A DNA stretch of 64,000 nucleotides, taken from contig VGJW01000007.1 in assembly GCA_016867265.1 (NCBI GenBank), positions 62,001 to 126,000 of the forward strand. The letters are read 5' to 3'. The notes beneath the pieces were generated by a model. The model was given only the letters and a program-made list of their open reading frames with translations. It was not told where the DNA came from and did no database searches. The translations under genes and the position numbers were made by a program. Position 1 is the first letter of the stretch. The number at the start of each line of letters is the position of its first letter. Below, one piece after another: positions 51,746 through 60,496 of this stretch. This DNA comes from Candidatus Tanganyikabacteria bacterium (lineage in GTDB: Bacteria > Cyanobacteriota > Sericytochromatia > S15B-MN24 > VGJW01).

Positions 51746-53645
51746 ACAGCAGGGCCTCTCGGGATCCGTGGGCGGCCTCGCCGGCCTGCAACGCCCACAT
51801 CGTGGCGTAGCGCCCACCTGCGGCGAGCAACGTGGCGTGGTCGCCAGACTCGGCAATCCGCCCCTGATGCAGCACGATGATGTGGTCCGCATGGCGAACC
51901 GTGGCCAGGCGATGGGCCACGACCAAGGTCATGGCCCGTCCCTTGCGGGCCTCGATCTGCTGCAGCATCGCCTCTTCCGTGGCACTGTCGACGCTGGCGG
52001 TCGCCTCGTCGAGTACCAGCACGGCCGGGTCGGCGAGCAGGGCGCGCGCAAGGCAGACCAGTTGCCGTTCGCCGGTGGGGAGCGTGTCGCCCCGCTCCCC
52101 CAGCGGCAATGCGAGACCCTCGGGCCATCGCCGCGCCGGGTCCTCACCCAGGAACTGATGCAGCACCTCGAGCAACATCGCGTCCGTGAGGTGCGCGCGG
52201 CCCATGCGCAGGTTCTCGGCCAACGTCCCGCGGAACAGCAGCGGCTCCTGCAGGACCATGCCCAGATGCTGCCGCCAGATCTCGGGCGACCACGCCGTCA
52301 GCGGCGTCTCCCCGACGACGATCCGGCCGCGACCCGGGTCGTGGAAACGGGCCACGAGGCCCAGCAGGCTGCTCTTGCCGGCGCCCGTGGCACCGACGAT
52401 ACCTACCGTCTGGCCGGGCTCGATGGCGAACGACACGTCCTCGAGCACCCACGGGGCATCGGACGCGTAGGCGAAGGACACGCTTTCGAAGCGCAGCCCC
52501 CCCGACCGGATCCCGGCGCCATCGGACAAGTCGCCCGCCCACGGCTCCGCCACGACCGTCGGTTGGGTCTCGCGCAGCTGCACCAGGCGCTCGGTCGAGG
52601 CAAAGGCCGCCAGGGTCGTGTTGTACTTCTCGGACAACTCGCCAAGCGGGTTGAAGAGCTGCTTGAGATAGACCGTCAGGGCGTAGAGCGTGCCCAGGGC
52701 CAAGCCCTGCTCGAGCACCGCCCGTCCGCCAAACCAGAGGACGGCCGCAAGGGCAAGCTGGGTCGCGAGGTCGATGGCCGGACGCAGGATGCCCTGCACG
52801 TGGGTCAGGGTCCACGCCGTGCCATAGAAAGCCTCGGCTTCCTCGCGGAAGGCTTCCTGGGCGGCGTCCTCGCGTCCGAAGGCCTGCAGCACGCGCACGC
52901 CCGACAAGTGCTCGGACAGGACGGCGACAAGCGCCGCCTGCCGCACCCGCAGACCTCGCCACGAGGCACGCAGCCAGCGGCGGAACCCGAACGTCAGGCC
53001 CGCGATCACCGGGGCTGCCGCGAGGGCGACCCACGCCAGCCCCGCATCCAGGTGGAACAGCGCCCAGATGGTCCCCGCAATGACGAACAGATCCCGGAAC
53101 AGGCCCACGAGCACGCTCGTCACGAGTTCGTTGATGTTCTCGGTGTCCGAGGTGACGCGCGAGACGAGGCGCCCCACCGGCTGGCGGTCGAAGACGGCCA
53201 TGTCCAGCCGCAGCAGATGGCCGAAGGTCTCTTCCCGGATGCGACGGATGACGCGCTGACCCGCGCCCTGGATCACCAGGCCCTGGGCATAGCGCAGGAG
53301 CGACTCCCCGACCAGCAGGCCGAGGTAGAGCAACGCCAGGCCGATCAGGTCCCGAGGCCAGGCCAGCAGCATCGGATCGAGACCGAACGGAAGCTGGGGT
53401 GGCGGTGCAGCCGAGGCGCCTGTCCCGCCCAGCGGGCCGTCGATGGCCTGCTTGACGATCCAGGGCAATAACACGGGAACGGCGCTGAGCGGGACGAGCA
53501 TCAGCAAGCCCAACAACAACCATGCCGCAACGGGACGAGCCCACGTCAGGACATGCCGGAACAACCTCGGGTCGAAGGCCCGCTCGTGGGCCTCCTCGAC
53601 GATGCCGGCATGGCCTGCACCGTGGCCGTGGCCGTGACCACTCAT
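51735..53645 (-). CDS. ABC exporter half-transporter, His-rich N-terminus
   Basis: A 636-residue TMD-NBD protein. The start at 53645 overlaps the partner stop (ATGA) and gives MSGHGHGHGAGHAG, a His/Gly-rich head likely to bind metal. Six membrane segments follow, then the NBD: Walker A GIVGATGAGKSSLLGL, a deviant signature LPTGERQLVCLARALLA in place of LSGGQ, and Walker B with catalytic Glu VLVLDEATASVD, plus switch His in VVAHRLATV. With the upstream partner it forms a heterodimeric exporter: its Walker A/B serves the working site and its weak signature the degenerate site. Confidence 0.93.
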   Translation of the reverse strand: MSGHGHGHGAGHAGIVEEAHERAFDPRLFRHVLTWARPVAAWLLLGLLMLVPLSAVPVLLPWIVKQAIDGPLGGTGASAAPPPQLPFGLDPMLLAWPRDLIGLALLYLGLLVGESLLRYAQGLVIQGAGQRVIRRIREETFGHLLRLDMAVFDRQPVGRLVSRVTSDTENINELVTSVLVGLFRDLFVIAGTIWALFHLDAGLAWVALAAAPVIAGLTFGFRRWLRASWRGLRVRQAALVAVLSEHLSGVRVLQAFGREDAAQEAFREEAEAFYGTAWTLTHVQGILRPAIDLATQLALAAVLWFGGRAVLEQGLALGTLYALTVYLKQLFNPLGELSEKYNTTLAAFASTERLVQLRETQPTVVAEPWAGDLSDGAGIRSGGLRFESVSFAYASDAPWVLEDVSFAIEPGQTVGIVGATGAGKSSLLGLVARFHDPGRGRIVVGETPLTAWSPEIWRQHLGMVLQEPLLFRGTLAENLRMGRAHLTDAMLLEVLHQFLGEDPARRWPEGLALPLGERGDTLPTGERQLVCLARALLADPAVLVLDEATASVDSATEEAMLQQIEARKGRAMTLVVAHRLATVRHADHIIVLHQGRIAESGDHATLLAAGGRYATMWALQAGEAAHGSREALLYGA

Positions 53646-55432
53646 GCGCCCACCCCCGGAACGGGACCGGCGAGAACCCGCTCCAGCTGTTGCAGGTGCC
53701 ACATCCGGGCATAGAGGCCACCCTGCGCGACCAGGGCATCGTGGCTGCCATCGCCGACGAGCCTGCCTTCGTCGAGGACCAGGATGCGGGGTGCCGTCCG
53801 GACGACGCTCAAGCGGTGCGCGACGATCAGCGCCGACCGATCACGGCGGGCTTCGCCCAAGGTCGCGAGGACACGGTGCTCGGTGGCGGCATCGACCGCA
53901 GACAGCGCATCGTCCACCAACAGGACCGGCGCCTCGCGGACCAGGGCCCGGGCCAGGCAAACCCGCTGGCGCTGGCCACCCGAGAGCGTGACGCCACGTT
54001 CGCCCACCACCGCGCGCTCGGCCTCAGGCCACAACGCCAGGTCGGGCCCCAAGCCCGCGCGGAGCAGGGCCGGCATGACGCCTGACGCGTCTTCCCCCAT
54101 CGCGACGTTCTCGGCAATGGATCGGCCCAGCAAGAAGCCTTCCTGCGGGACCCACGCAAAGACCCGACGCACCTCGTCCACGGCCATCTCGCCCAGATCG
54201 CGGCCATCGAGCAGCAGTGACCCCGGGCGGGCATCAAGCTGACGCAACAAGAGCGAGACGAGCGTGCTCTTGCCCGCCCCGGACCGACCGGTCACGCCCA
54301 GTATCTGGCCCGGGGCCAGGACGAAGGAGACGTCCGCCAGCGCAGGCCGATGGGCGCCAGGATACCCGAAGGTCAGATTCCGAACCTCGAGCGTAGGCGG
54401 GGCAGCCAGCCACCAGCCTGGCTCAAGCCGGTGCATGGCGGGGGGCTCGGGGGTCTCCCGGAACAGTTCTCGCAGGCGCACGACGCTCGCCCGGGCGCGC
54501 TGGGCCATGTTGTAGGCCCAGCTCATCGCCATCATCGGCCACGAGAGCATCTGGATAAACCCGAGGAAGGAGACCAGTTGCCCGACGGTCAAGGCGCCAG
54601 CCTCGACAAGCCGGCCGCCGTGAATCAGGACAAGGACGGTCGAGGAGCCCGACAACAGGGCGATCAGGGGATCGAAGGCGCCCTGCATCCGCACCATCCT
54701 CATGGTGGCGGCGGCGTGGTCCCGGCTGCGCGCCGCGAACTCCTCCGTCGCCCCGGCCTCCCGGGCGAAGCCCTTGACGACGCGAATGCTCGAGATCGTC
54801 GTTTGGGCCTGGTCGCTCAGGCGCCCGAAGGCCTCCTGCACGGCCCGGTAGGTCCCGTGCATCCGCCGCCCCAACAAGAAGGAGACGAGGCCCAGCAGGG
54901 GTAAGGGCAGGACCGCCCAGAGCGTCAGGCCCGGATGGAGCCAGAGCATCGGCAGAAGCGCCGACATCAGGTAGAACGGGGCATCGAGCCCGGCCATCAC
55001 CCCTTCGCCGGCAATGGCGCGGACGGCCTGCAGATCATTGGTGGCCAGGGCCATGACCTCGCCGGTTGGCCTGCGCCGCTGGGCCTCCGCCGGCAGGCGA
55101 ATGACATGGTCATGCAAGGCAACCCGGACGTCGCGCTCGATGCGGCGCGACGATCCGAAGACCCCCATGCGCCAGCCGTAGCGGCACAAGGCGACAAACA
55201 ACGCGAGGCCCACCAGCATGCCCACGCTGCGCCCCAGCCCGCCCAAGGCCATCGAACCGTCCTTGAGGCCATCGACGATGTGGCCGACCAGCAGGGGCAC
55301 CGCAACCTGGCCCAGGTCACACGCCAAGAGGCAGGCGGCCCCGACGGCGTAGGCCCGGCGCTCACGCCAGAGAAGGCCCCCAAGGATGCCCCAGGGGGTA
55401 CCTTCTCTGAAGGCCCCTGCGAGCGGCTTCAA
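53642..55432 (-). CDS. ABC exporter half-transporter with degenerate catalytic Glu
   Basis: A 596-residue TMD-NBD protein. A TTG start at 55432 overlaps the tldE stop (TTGA); a TTG at 55468 is an alternative. It has six membrane segments, Walker A GVTGRSGAGKSTLVSLL, canonical signature LSGGQRQRVCLARALV and Walker B LLVDDALSAVD, where Asp replaces the catalytic Glu. This is the asymmetry known from TM287/288-type exporters: its own Walker B and the partner's weak LPTGE signature form the same non-hydrolysing site. Substrate unknown; context suggests a peptide. Confidence 0.92.
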   Translation of the reverse strand: MKPLAGAFREGTPWGILGGLLWRERRAYAVGAACLLACDLGQVAVPLLVGHIVDGLKDGSMALGGLGRSVGMLVGLALFVALCRYGWRMGVFGSSRRIERDVRVALHDHVIRLPAEAQRRRPTGEVMALATNDLQAVRAIAGEGVMAGLDAPFYLMSALLPMLWLHPGLTLWAVLPLPLLGLVSFLLGRRMHGTYRAVQEAFGRLSDQAQTTISSIRVVKGFAREAGATEEFAARSRDHAAATMRMVRMQGAFDPLIALLSGSSTVLVLIHGGRLVEAGALTVGQLVSFLGFIQMLSWPMMAMSWAYNMAQRARASVVRLRELFRETPEPPAMHRLEPGWWLAAPPTLEVRNLTFGYPGAHRPALADVSFVLAPGQILGVTGRSGAGKSTLVSLLLRQLDARPGSLLLDGRDLGEMAVDEVRRVFAWVPQEGFLLGRSIAENVAMGEDASGVMPALLRAGLGPDLALWPEAERAVVGERGVTLSGGQRQRVCLARALVREAPVLLVDDALSAVDAATEHRVLATLGEARRDRSALIVAHRLSVVRTAPRILVLDEGRLVGDGSHDALVAQGGLYARMWHLQQLERVLAGPVPGVGA

Positions 55433-56772
55433 CCGGCCGTGACCTGCACGCCGTCCGCCAGAACCCAAGGCAGCAGGGCGGACCCGAAGATGTTCTGCCG
55501 GTCGGAACTGACGGCTTCGATGGCCTGGAGTACGTCGTACAGATTGCCGGAGATCATCGTCTCCTCGACCGGGACACGGTCACCCGAGCCCACCAGGAAA
55601 CCACCCTTGACCACGCCCGAGAACTCGCCCGTAGCCATCTCGACCCGGCCAGCAAAGCGCGGCACGACCAAGGCGCGACCTGCCCTTGCCTCGAGGGCGG
55701 CAGCAGCCTCGTCTCCCCCTGCCATCTCGATGAGCCCGGGCATCAAGACTGGCGGCCCCTTGGCACCGCCTCGGCCATGTCCCGTCGATCCGCACCCGGC
55801 ACGCCGGGCCTCGTAGGCATCGTAGAAGAAACCCTCGAGGATGCCGTCCCGGACCAGGGACAGGGGCTCGATCGCCTGCCCCTCGCGATCGAAAGGCGCG
55901 ATGGCCATGCCGTCGAGCAAGCGCCCCGGATCCCTCAAGCTGACGCAAGAGGCGGCGACCCGCGCACCGAGACGCCCTTGCAGCGGACTGCGTCCCTTGC
56001 GCAGGTTGTCGGCACCGAGCGCGCCGAGCAACGGCTCGAGCAGGATCTCGCCCACGGCATCCGGCGTCAGGAGGACTCGCCCCTTGAAGGTCTCGCCCTT
56101 GCGCGCGCCCAGTGCCCAGAGGGCCTTCTCGGCAAAGCGATCCATCGCGGACAGCAACTCTGCCCGAACCGTTGCCAGGCGATTGCCTGAAGCCCCGTCA
56201 TAGTTGAACGATCCGACCTCGGAGCCGTCGATGGCCATGCCCATCACGAAGCCGGACAGGTCGCTGGTGACATGCGACGCCTCGATGCCGGTGGACGAGG
56301 CAATGGCCACCGCAGCCTCCTCCGCGGAGACACGGATGCCGTCGATGCTCAGGCGGGCATCACGGGCCTTGATGCGGTCGGCAAGGTGGCTGGCCAGCTC
56401 GGCCATGGGACCGAGGCCGAATTCGGACAGTCCGGGATCCCAGTCGTATCTTGGACGAGCCAGCGCTACGGGCTCGGGCAGGTGGTGATGGGCATCGGGA
56501 GGGGCAATCTTCGCCACGGCAAGCGCCTGCCGCACGGCCTCTTCGACGCGTCCCGGCGCGTTGACCGTGACAAAGCCGAAGGACTGACCCGAAAGGACCC
56601 GGACGCCCACGGTGAGCTCCTCGTCCGCCCGGGCCAGGTTCAGGTCGTTCTTCTCGAAGGCGACCTCGCGGGTCCGCCGCGCGACAGCGAAGACCTCGAC
56701 ACCTTCGGCACCCACCGCGCGGGCAGCCGCCACGCCTGTCGCACAGACCTCACGGACCAGATCCGTATTCAT
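55429..56772 (-). CDS. tldE: TldE/PmbA subunit of the TldD-TldE protease
   Basis: A 447-residue member of the TldD/PmbA family lacking the HExxxH motif, as expected for TldE. Family marks are VEVFAVARRTREVAFEKNDL, RVLSGQSFGFVTVN, GRVLLTPDAVGEILLEPLL, and the C-terminal FSGVVKGGFLVGSGDRVPVEETMISG. The heterodimer with TldD degrades unfolded or leader peptides and matures some modified peptides such as microcin B17. The start at 56772 overlaps the tldD stop (ATGA). Confidence 0.94.
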   Translation of the reverse strand: MNTDLVREVCATGVAAARAVGAEGVEVFAVARRTREVAFEKNDLNLARADEELTVGVRVLSGQSFGFVTVNAPGRVEEAVRQALAVAKIAPPDAHHHLPEPVALARPRYDWDPGLSEFGLGPMAELASHLADRIKARDARLSIDGIRVSAEEAAVAIASSTGIEASHVTSDLSGFVMGMAIDGSEVGSFNYDGASGNRLATVRAELLSAMDRFAEKALWALGARKGETFKGRVLLTPDAVGEILLEPLLGALGADNLRKGRSPLQGRLGARVAASCVSLRDPGRLLDGMAIAPFDREGQAIEPLSLVRDGILEGFFYDAYEARRAGCGSTGHGRGGAKGPPVLMPGLIEMAGGDEAAAALEARAGRALVVPRFAGRVEMATGEFSGVVKGGFLVGSGDRVPVEETMISGNLYDVLQAIEAVSSDRQNIFGSALLPWVLADGVQVTAG

Positions 56773-58160
56773 GCGCCCACCCCGCCAATCAGGACTTCGC
56801 AGCGCACATACGGGCCGCCGGCATCCACCTTCATGGGTTGCCCCTTGCCGCAATGGCCCGAACCCAAGTCCCAGCGGAACGCCTTGGAGATCGCGTCCAC
56901 GCTGGCCAAGACCTCGAAGGCAGAACCCGAGACCGTGGCACCCTTGAGCACCTCGCCCAGCTTGCCCTTGCGGATGCGGTGCGCCCGGGCGACGGCAAAC
57001 ATGAACTCTCCCGTCGCATCGGCTTGGCCATTCAGGGGGCCGTCCAGAAGGAAGCCGTCCTCGACCTCGGCGATCATCTCGTCGAGGTCCCGATCACCGG
57101 GCTCGATGTAGGTATTGCGCATGCGGATGAGGGGCTCGTCGGCATATTCCCAGGCTCGGGAATTGCCCGTGGGCGCCACGCCGTAATGCATGGCCGACTC
57201 GCGGCTGTGCAGGTAACTGGAGAGGATGCCTTGGTCGATGACCACGGTGCGACCGGCCACCACGCCCTCGTCATCGACGGCGATCGTGCCACCTGCACCC
57301 CCCACGTGCTCCGAAGCACCCGAATCGCACAACGTCACCAGATCACTGGCCACGCGCGTTCCGATTCGACCCGCGGCAACCGATCCCGACTGTACGAAGT
57401 CCGCCTCGACCGTGTGGCCGATGGCCTCATGCACCAGCAAGCCCACGATGCTGGGTGCGAGGATGACCTTGAACTTGCCACCCGGGGCCATCGAGGCGGT
57501 GGAGAGATCGACGGCCCAGCGTGCCGCTTCGTCGGCCATCGAGGCATGGTCCCTGTGGCGGAACAAACAGTCCCATCCCCCCGTCGCGCCATAGCTCTCC
57601 GTACACGTGGCGCGCTCGGTCCCCTGGGCGACGACGGCATTGACGCGAAATTCAGGCCGTACAAGCCGTACTTCGGCGCTTGCCCCGTCCGAGGTCACGA
57701 TGACCTTGTCCTCAAACAACTCCTGGTAGGTGGCACGGGCCGTTTCAATCCTCGTCGAGCTGGCCCGGGCACGAGCCTCGGCATCGATGGCCACCTGGAT
57801 CTTGGCTTCGAGAGGCTGATCCTGCAGCTCGCGGACTCCCGGTTCCTCGAAGCGACCACGAGCCAGGTGCACGGCGGGCAGGTCTCCGAGGCGACGGCTG
57901 CGGTAATTGGCGGATGCCCGCGCGGCAGACACGGCCTGATCGACGGCCCGGCGGATGGCCGGTTCGCTCGTGTCGCTGGTGGCGGCGACGCCCCAGGTGC
58001 CTCCCTCGAGCACGCGCACGCCTACCCCGGCACGCTCCTTGACCAAGGCGGCCTCGAGACGCCCGCCCTCGACATCGAAGCGACGCGAAGTCTTGTGGTG
58101 GTAACGCAGCTCGATGAAGCCGCCGTGCTGGCCGGCGATCCGTTCGAGGGTGTCGCGCAT
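56769..58160 (-). CDS. tldD: TldD metalloprotease subunit
   Basis: A 463-residue catalytic subunit. The zinc motif HExxxH is in LLVHEAIGHTVEADFV, and the third ligand Cys lies in DLGSGHCGKGQPMKVDAGG. Other marks are RAGVGVRVLEGGTWGVAAT near the N-terminus and YIEPGDRDLDEMIAEVEDG. GAGG and AGGAAAAGAGG lie before the ATG. It heads the minus-strand run tldD-tldE-ABC-ABC-thioredoxin-like, joined throughout by 4- to 11-base overlaps. Confidence 0.95.
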   Translation of the reverse strand: MRDTLERIAGQHGGFIELRYHHKTSRRFDVEGGRLEAALVKERAGVGVRVLEGGTWGVAATSDTSEPAIRRAVDQAVSAARASANYRSRRLGDLPAVHLARGRFEEPGVRELQDQPLEAKIQVAIDAEARARASSTRIETARATYQELFEDKVIVTSDGASAEVRLVRPEFRVNAVVAQGTERATCTESYGATGGWDCLFRHRDHASMADEAARWAVDLSTASMAPGGKFKVILAPSIVGLLVHEAIGHTVEADFVQSGSVAAGRIGTRVASDLVTLCDSGASEHVGGAGGTIAVDDEGVVAGRTVVIDQGILSSYLHSRESAMHYGVAPTGNSRAWEYADEPLIRMRNTYIEPGDRDLDEMIAEVEDGFLLDGPLNGQADATGEFMFAVARAHRIRKGKLGEVLKGATVSGSAFEVLASVDAISKAFRWDLGSGHCGKGQPMKVDAGGPYVRCEVLIGGVGA

Positions 58161-58196
58161 GGACCCTTCCTCTTTTCCTGCTGCCAGTATAAGGCC

Positions 58197-58202
58197 TAGA
58201 AT
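58197..58202 (+). promoter_or_regulatory. -10 element six bases before start (leaderless)
   Basis: TAGAAT, six bases, ATG at 58209; no ribosome site fits between. Same layout as at 6604 and 59434. Confidence 0.55.
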
Positions 58203-58208
58203 CAGCCC

Positions 58209-58643
58209 ATGACGCAGTCCTTCACCCCCGAGACCTTTCGTGACCGTGGCCTGCTGCCCCCGGCCGAGACGTTATCCGGCGCCTTGGGGATTACCTTCCT
58301 CCAGCATGAGGCGGGCCACGTCGTGGCGAGAATGCCCGTCCACGGCCCGACCCGCCAGCCCTACGGGGCCATGCACGGGGGCGCTTTGTCGGCGCTGGCG
58401 GAAGAGGTCTCCAGCTTTGGCACGGTGCTGGGTGTCGACCTCGATACGCACGTCGCCTTTGGTCAGGAATACAGCATCTCGCTGCTCCGGACGGTCTGGG
58501 AAGGGTGGGTGCAGGCCGAGGGCAAGGCCATCCACCGGGGCCGCACGGCGTGGGTCTGGGACATCCGCATCACGGACCCGGAAGGCCGGCTGGTCGCGAT
58601 CAGCCGCGGCACCGTGGCCATACGTCCGCGCCGCGAGGGCTGA
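58209..58643 (+). CDS. Hotdog-fold thioesterase (PaaI/YbgC-like)
   Basis: A 144-residue hotdog-fold protein of the PaaI-type acyl-CoA thioesterase class. The core motif is YGAMHGGALSALAEEVSSFG, with the conserved HGG and the Glu on the central helix. It continues with EYSISLLRTVWEGWVQAEGKAIHRGRTAWVWDI-type strands, and ends with the family-typical AISRGTVAIRP. It likely hydrolyses an acyl-CoA thioester; substrate unknown. Divergent from tldD, convergent with the TPR protein. Confidence 0.88.
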   Translation: MTQSFTPETFRDRGLLPPAETLSGALGITFLQHEAGHVVARMPVHGPTRQPYGAMHGGALSALAEEVSSFGTVLGVDLDTHVAFGQEYSISLLRTVWEGWVQAEGKAIHRGRTAWVWDIRITDPEGRLVAISRGTVAIRPRREG

Positions 58644-58655
58644 CGAACCGGGACG

Positions 58656-59333
58656 TCAGCGCTGGCGGGACGCGTCGGCAGCCTCGGCGTCCGCATAGGC
58701 TTGGGCCTTGGCCGCCGCCACCACGCGGTCGACGTCGTTCTGCCCCATCGCCGCACCCTTGGCCAAGCCTTCCTTGGTGCGCTCGAGGTAAAAGCTCTCG
58801 GTCTGCTCGGAAAGCAGGATCAGTTGCTGGAAGGCCGGGATATGGCCGCGTTCGAGCAAGAAGGCCTTGGTGAAGGCCTGATGGGCCAGCCGCATCCACT
58901 TCTGCTGACCGGTGGCCTTGCCCTGTCGGACCGACACCAGGCCGAGCTGGTAGAAGGCTTCGGCATTGCCGGGTTCGAGAGTGATCGCCTGGGCCAGCCA
59001 GCGGGCCGACTCCTCGGGCGATCCGGACAAACCGCCATTTTCGGCCGCCGCGATGATGCCCTTGACGAACTTCTTGGCCACGCCGGACTTGCTGGCAACG
59101 GCATAGAGCTCACGCAAGGTGACGTTGGCCCGATACCACTTCTTGGCCTCGTTCAGGTAGCCTTCGAGTTCCTTGAAGCGGTTGGCCTTCTTGGCGAGGC
59201 CCATGTCGCCCTTGGAACGGGTCTTGACCAGCCAGAGCAGGACTCCGACAAGGACGAGCAGCACGCAACCCAGCACCGATGCGGCGATCATCGGGAGGTT
59301 GGGCTGGTCAAGGAAGCGTTCGGCGGCGTCCAT
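58656..59333 (-). CDS. Membrane-anchored TPR-like protein
   Basis: A 225-residue protein with a single N-terminal membrane helix (AASVLGCVLLVLVGVLLWLVKT). It is followed by a Lys-rich helical domain with TPR-like units (NRFKELEGYLNEAKKWYRAN; ARWLAQAITLEPGNAEAFYQLGLV; AFTKAFLLERGHIPAFQQLILL). A C-terminal Ala-rich tail follows. Probably an inner-membrane scaffold facing the cytoplasm. TATGCT lies seven bases before the ATG. Confidence 0.75.
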   Translation of the reverse strand: MDAAERFLDQPNLPMIAASVLGCVLLVLVGVLLWLVKTRSKGDMGLAKKANRFKELEGYLNEAKKWYRANVTLRELYAVASKSGVAKKFVKGIIAAAENGGLSGSPEESARWLAQAITLEPGNAEAFYQLGLVSVRQGKATGQQKWMRLAHQAFTKAFLLERGHIPAFQQLILLSEQTESFYLERTKEGLAKGAAMGQNDVDRVVAAAKAQAYADAEAADASRQR

Positions 59334-59340
59334 GGCCTAT

Positions 59341-59346
59341 AGCATA
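59341..59346 (-). promoter_or_regulatory. -10 element seven bases before the TPR-protein start
   Basis: TATGCT on the minus strand, seven bases before the ATG at 59333, with no ribosome site between. Fits the leaderless pattern. Confidence 0.45.
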
Positions 59347-59358
59347 CCCCCTTCCGTG

Positions 59359-59390
59359 ACATGGCCATGTGGCTGGGGGCACATTTGTGC
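59359..59390. promoter_or_regulatory. Two palindromes in the divergent gap before the cupredoxin gene
   Basis: ACATGGCCATGT (59359-59370) is a perfect 12-base palindrome, and GCACA-TT-TGTGC (59379-59390) a near-perfect one 20 bases further. They lie 45-75 bases before the -10 of the cupredoxin gene and could be operators, perhaps for a copper or redox regulator. This is inferred from position only. Confidence 0.35.
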
Positions 59391-59433
59391 GGCATACCGA
59401 ACTCGGGTCCCCATGAGGCGGCCACCGTCCGGC

Positions 59434-59439
59434 TAGAAT
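59434..59439 (+). promoter_or_regulatory. -10 element six bases before start (leaderless)
   Basis: TAGAAT, six bases, ATG at 59446, preceded by the same CGGC context as other cases in the window. Confidence 0.55.
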
Positions 59440-59445
59440 GACGCC

Positions 59446-59793
59446 ATGAAGGTTTCGTTGATGATGGGCTGCCTGGCGCTCCCGCTTCTGGTCGGGGCAA
59501 AGGGGCCAAGGCCGGAGACTCCTGCACCACGCGCCACCGGCGCCGCCATCATTCAGGAGAACCTTGTCTTCCTGCCGGGGGAACTCACGGTCCGCCAAGG
59601 CACCCGGCTCAGCTTCCCGAACCGCGACGGCGTCTTCCACAGCGTCTACTGCGCCTCAGGCTCGCAGACCTTCGATCTGGGCCTGCACGCGACAGGCCCT
59701 GGTCCCACCGTCGTGCTGACCGCAACCGGAGATCTGGAGGTCCGCTGCAGGGTCCATAGACGGATGCGGGCAACCGTCCACGTCACCCATTGA
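59446..59793 (+). CDS. Exported plastocyanin-like cupredoxin
   Basis: A 115-residue protein with a signal peptide (MKVSLMMGCLALPLLVGA). The mature part has the type I copper pattern: the first His in DGVFHSVYCAS, then Cys, His and Met in VRCRVHRRMRATVHV. The order H...C-x2-H-x2-M is that of short plastocyanin/pseudoazurin-like domains. It likely carries electrons or holds copper in the periplasm. Stand-alone gene, with possible operators upstream. Confidence 0.85.
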   Translation: MKVSLMMGCLALPLLVGAKGPRPETPAPRATGAAIIQENLVFLPGELTVRQGTRLSFPNRDGVFHSVYCASGSQTFDLGLHATGPGPTVVLTATGDLEVRCRVHRRMRATVHVTH

Positions 59794-59881
59794 TAGCTCG
59801 GCCCGGCAATCCATATTTCACGAACTGTTGACGTCATCTCCGACGGGTCGGGGAAGATAAAGCTAGTGGGGGTAGTACACC

Positions 59882-60478
59882 GTGGGCATTGAAGGAACGG
59901 GTATCGGGCTGGTGGGGGTTCCACTCACGGCTCCACTTCGTGTCGAGGCCGCGTCGCCCGCAGCACGGGAAGCGACGGGTACGTCCAAGGATGCCAAGAT
60001 CAGCGCTGCGACCGACAAGCTCGAGTTGTCGGATCGGGCCCGCGAGCGCGTCAAAGCGGGCGGAATGACCATCCCCTCGATGGAGGACGAGTACAAGTTC
60101 TACGAGAAGTACATGGGGAAGGGCGACATTCGCAAGGTCGCGCAACTGGATGATCGCAGAGCCGACCTCGACGAGGAGAGGGCCAAGTTGCTGAGCAAGC
60201 TGGACCCCGAACTGAAGCGCCCGTCGAAGCCGGAGGACCTGCATGCGTTCTTCGTCCAGCATCTTGGACCCGCGGCAGCCAATCGCATTTCCGCCATCGA
60301 CGCCGAGACCGGCGCCCTGTCGCAGGAGCGCCTCGGCATCGTTCGCCAGCACATCTCGGCGTCCGAAGAGTCGAAGTCGCCGCAGAACAAGTCGTTAATG
60401 GACCGATTCTTCATGAATCTGAACATGAAGGTTCTGGAGCGCATTTTGGAAGACATGAAGGCAACGGCCAACAGCTAG
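59882..60478 (+). CDS. Hypothetical helical protein
   Basis: A 198-residue protein starting with GTG. The first 45 residues are low in complexity (VGVPLTAPLRVEAASPAARE), and the rest is charged and helical (LDDRRADLDEERAKLLSKLDPEL; MDRFFMNLNMKVLERILEDM). No signal peptide or membrane helix. I do not recognise it. It lies 18 bases before the small repeat protein and is probably co-transcribed with it. Confidence 0.65.
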   Translation: MGIEGTGIGLVGVPLTAPLRVEAASPAAREATGTSKDAKISAATDKLELSDRARERVKAGGMTIPSMEDEYKFYEKYMGKGDIRKVAQLDDRRADLDEERAKLLSKLDPELKRPSKPEDLHAFFVQHLGPAAANRISAIDAETGALSQERLGIVRQHISASEESKSPQNKSLMDRFFMNLNMKVLERILEDMKATANS

Positions 60479-60496
60479 GCTGGAGAGGATTCACAG

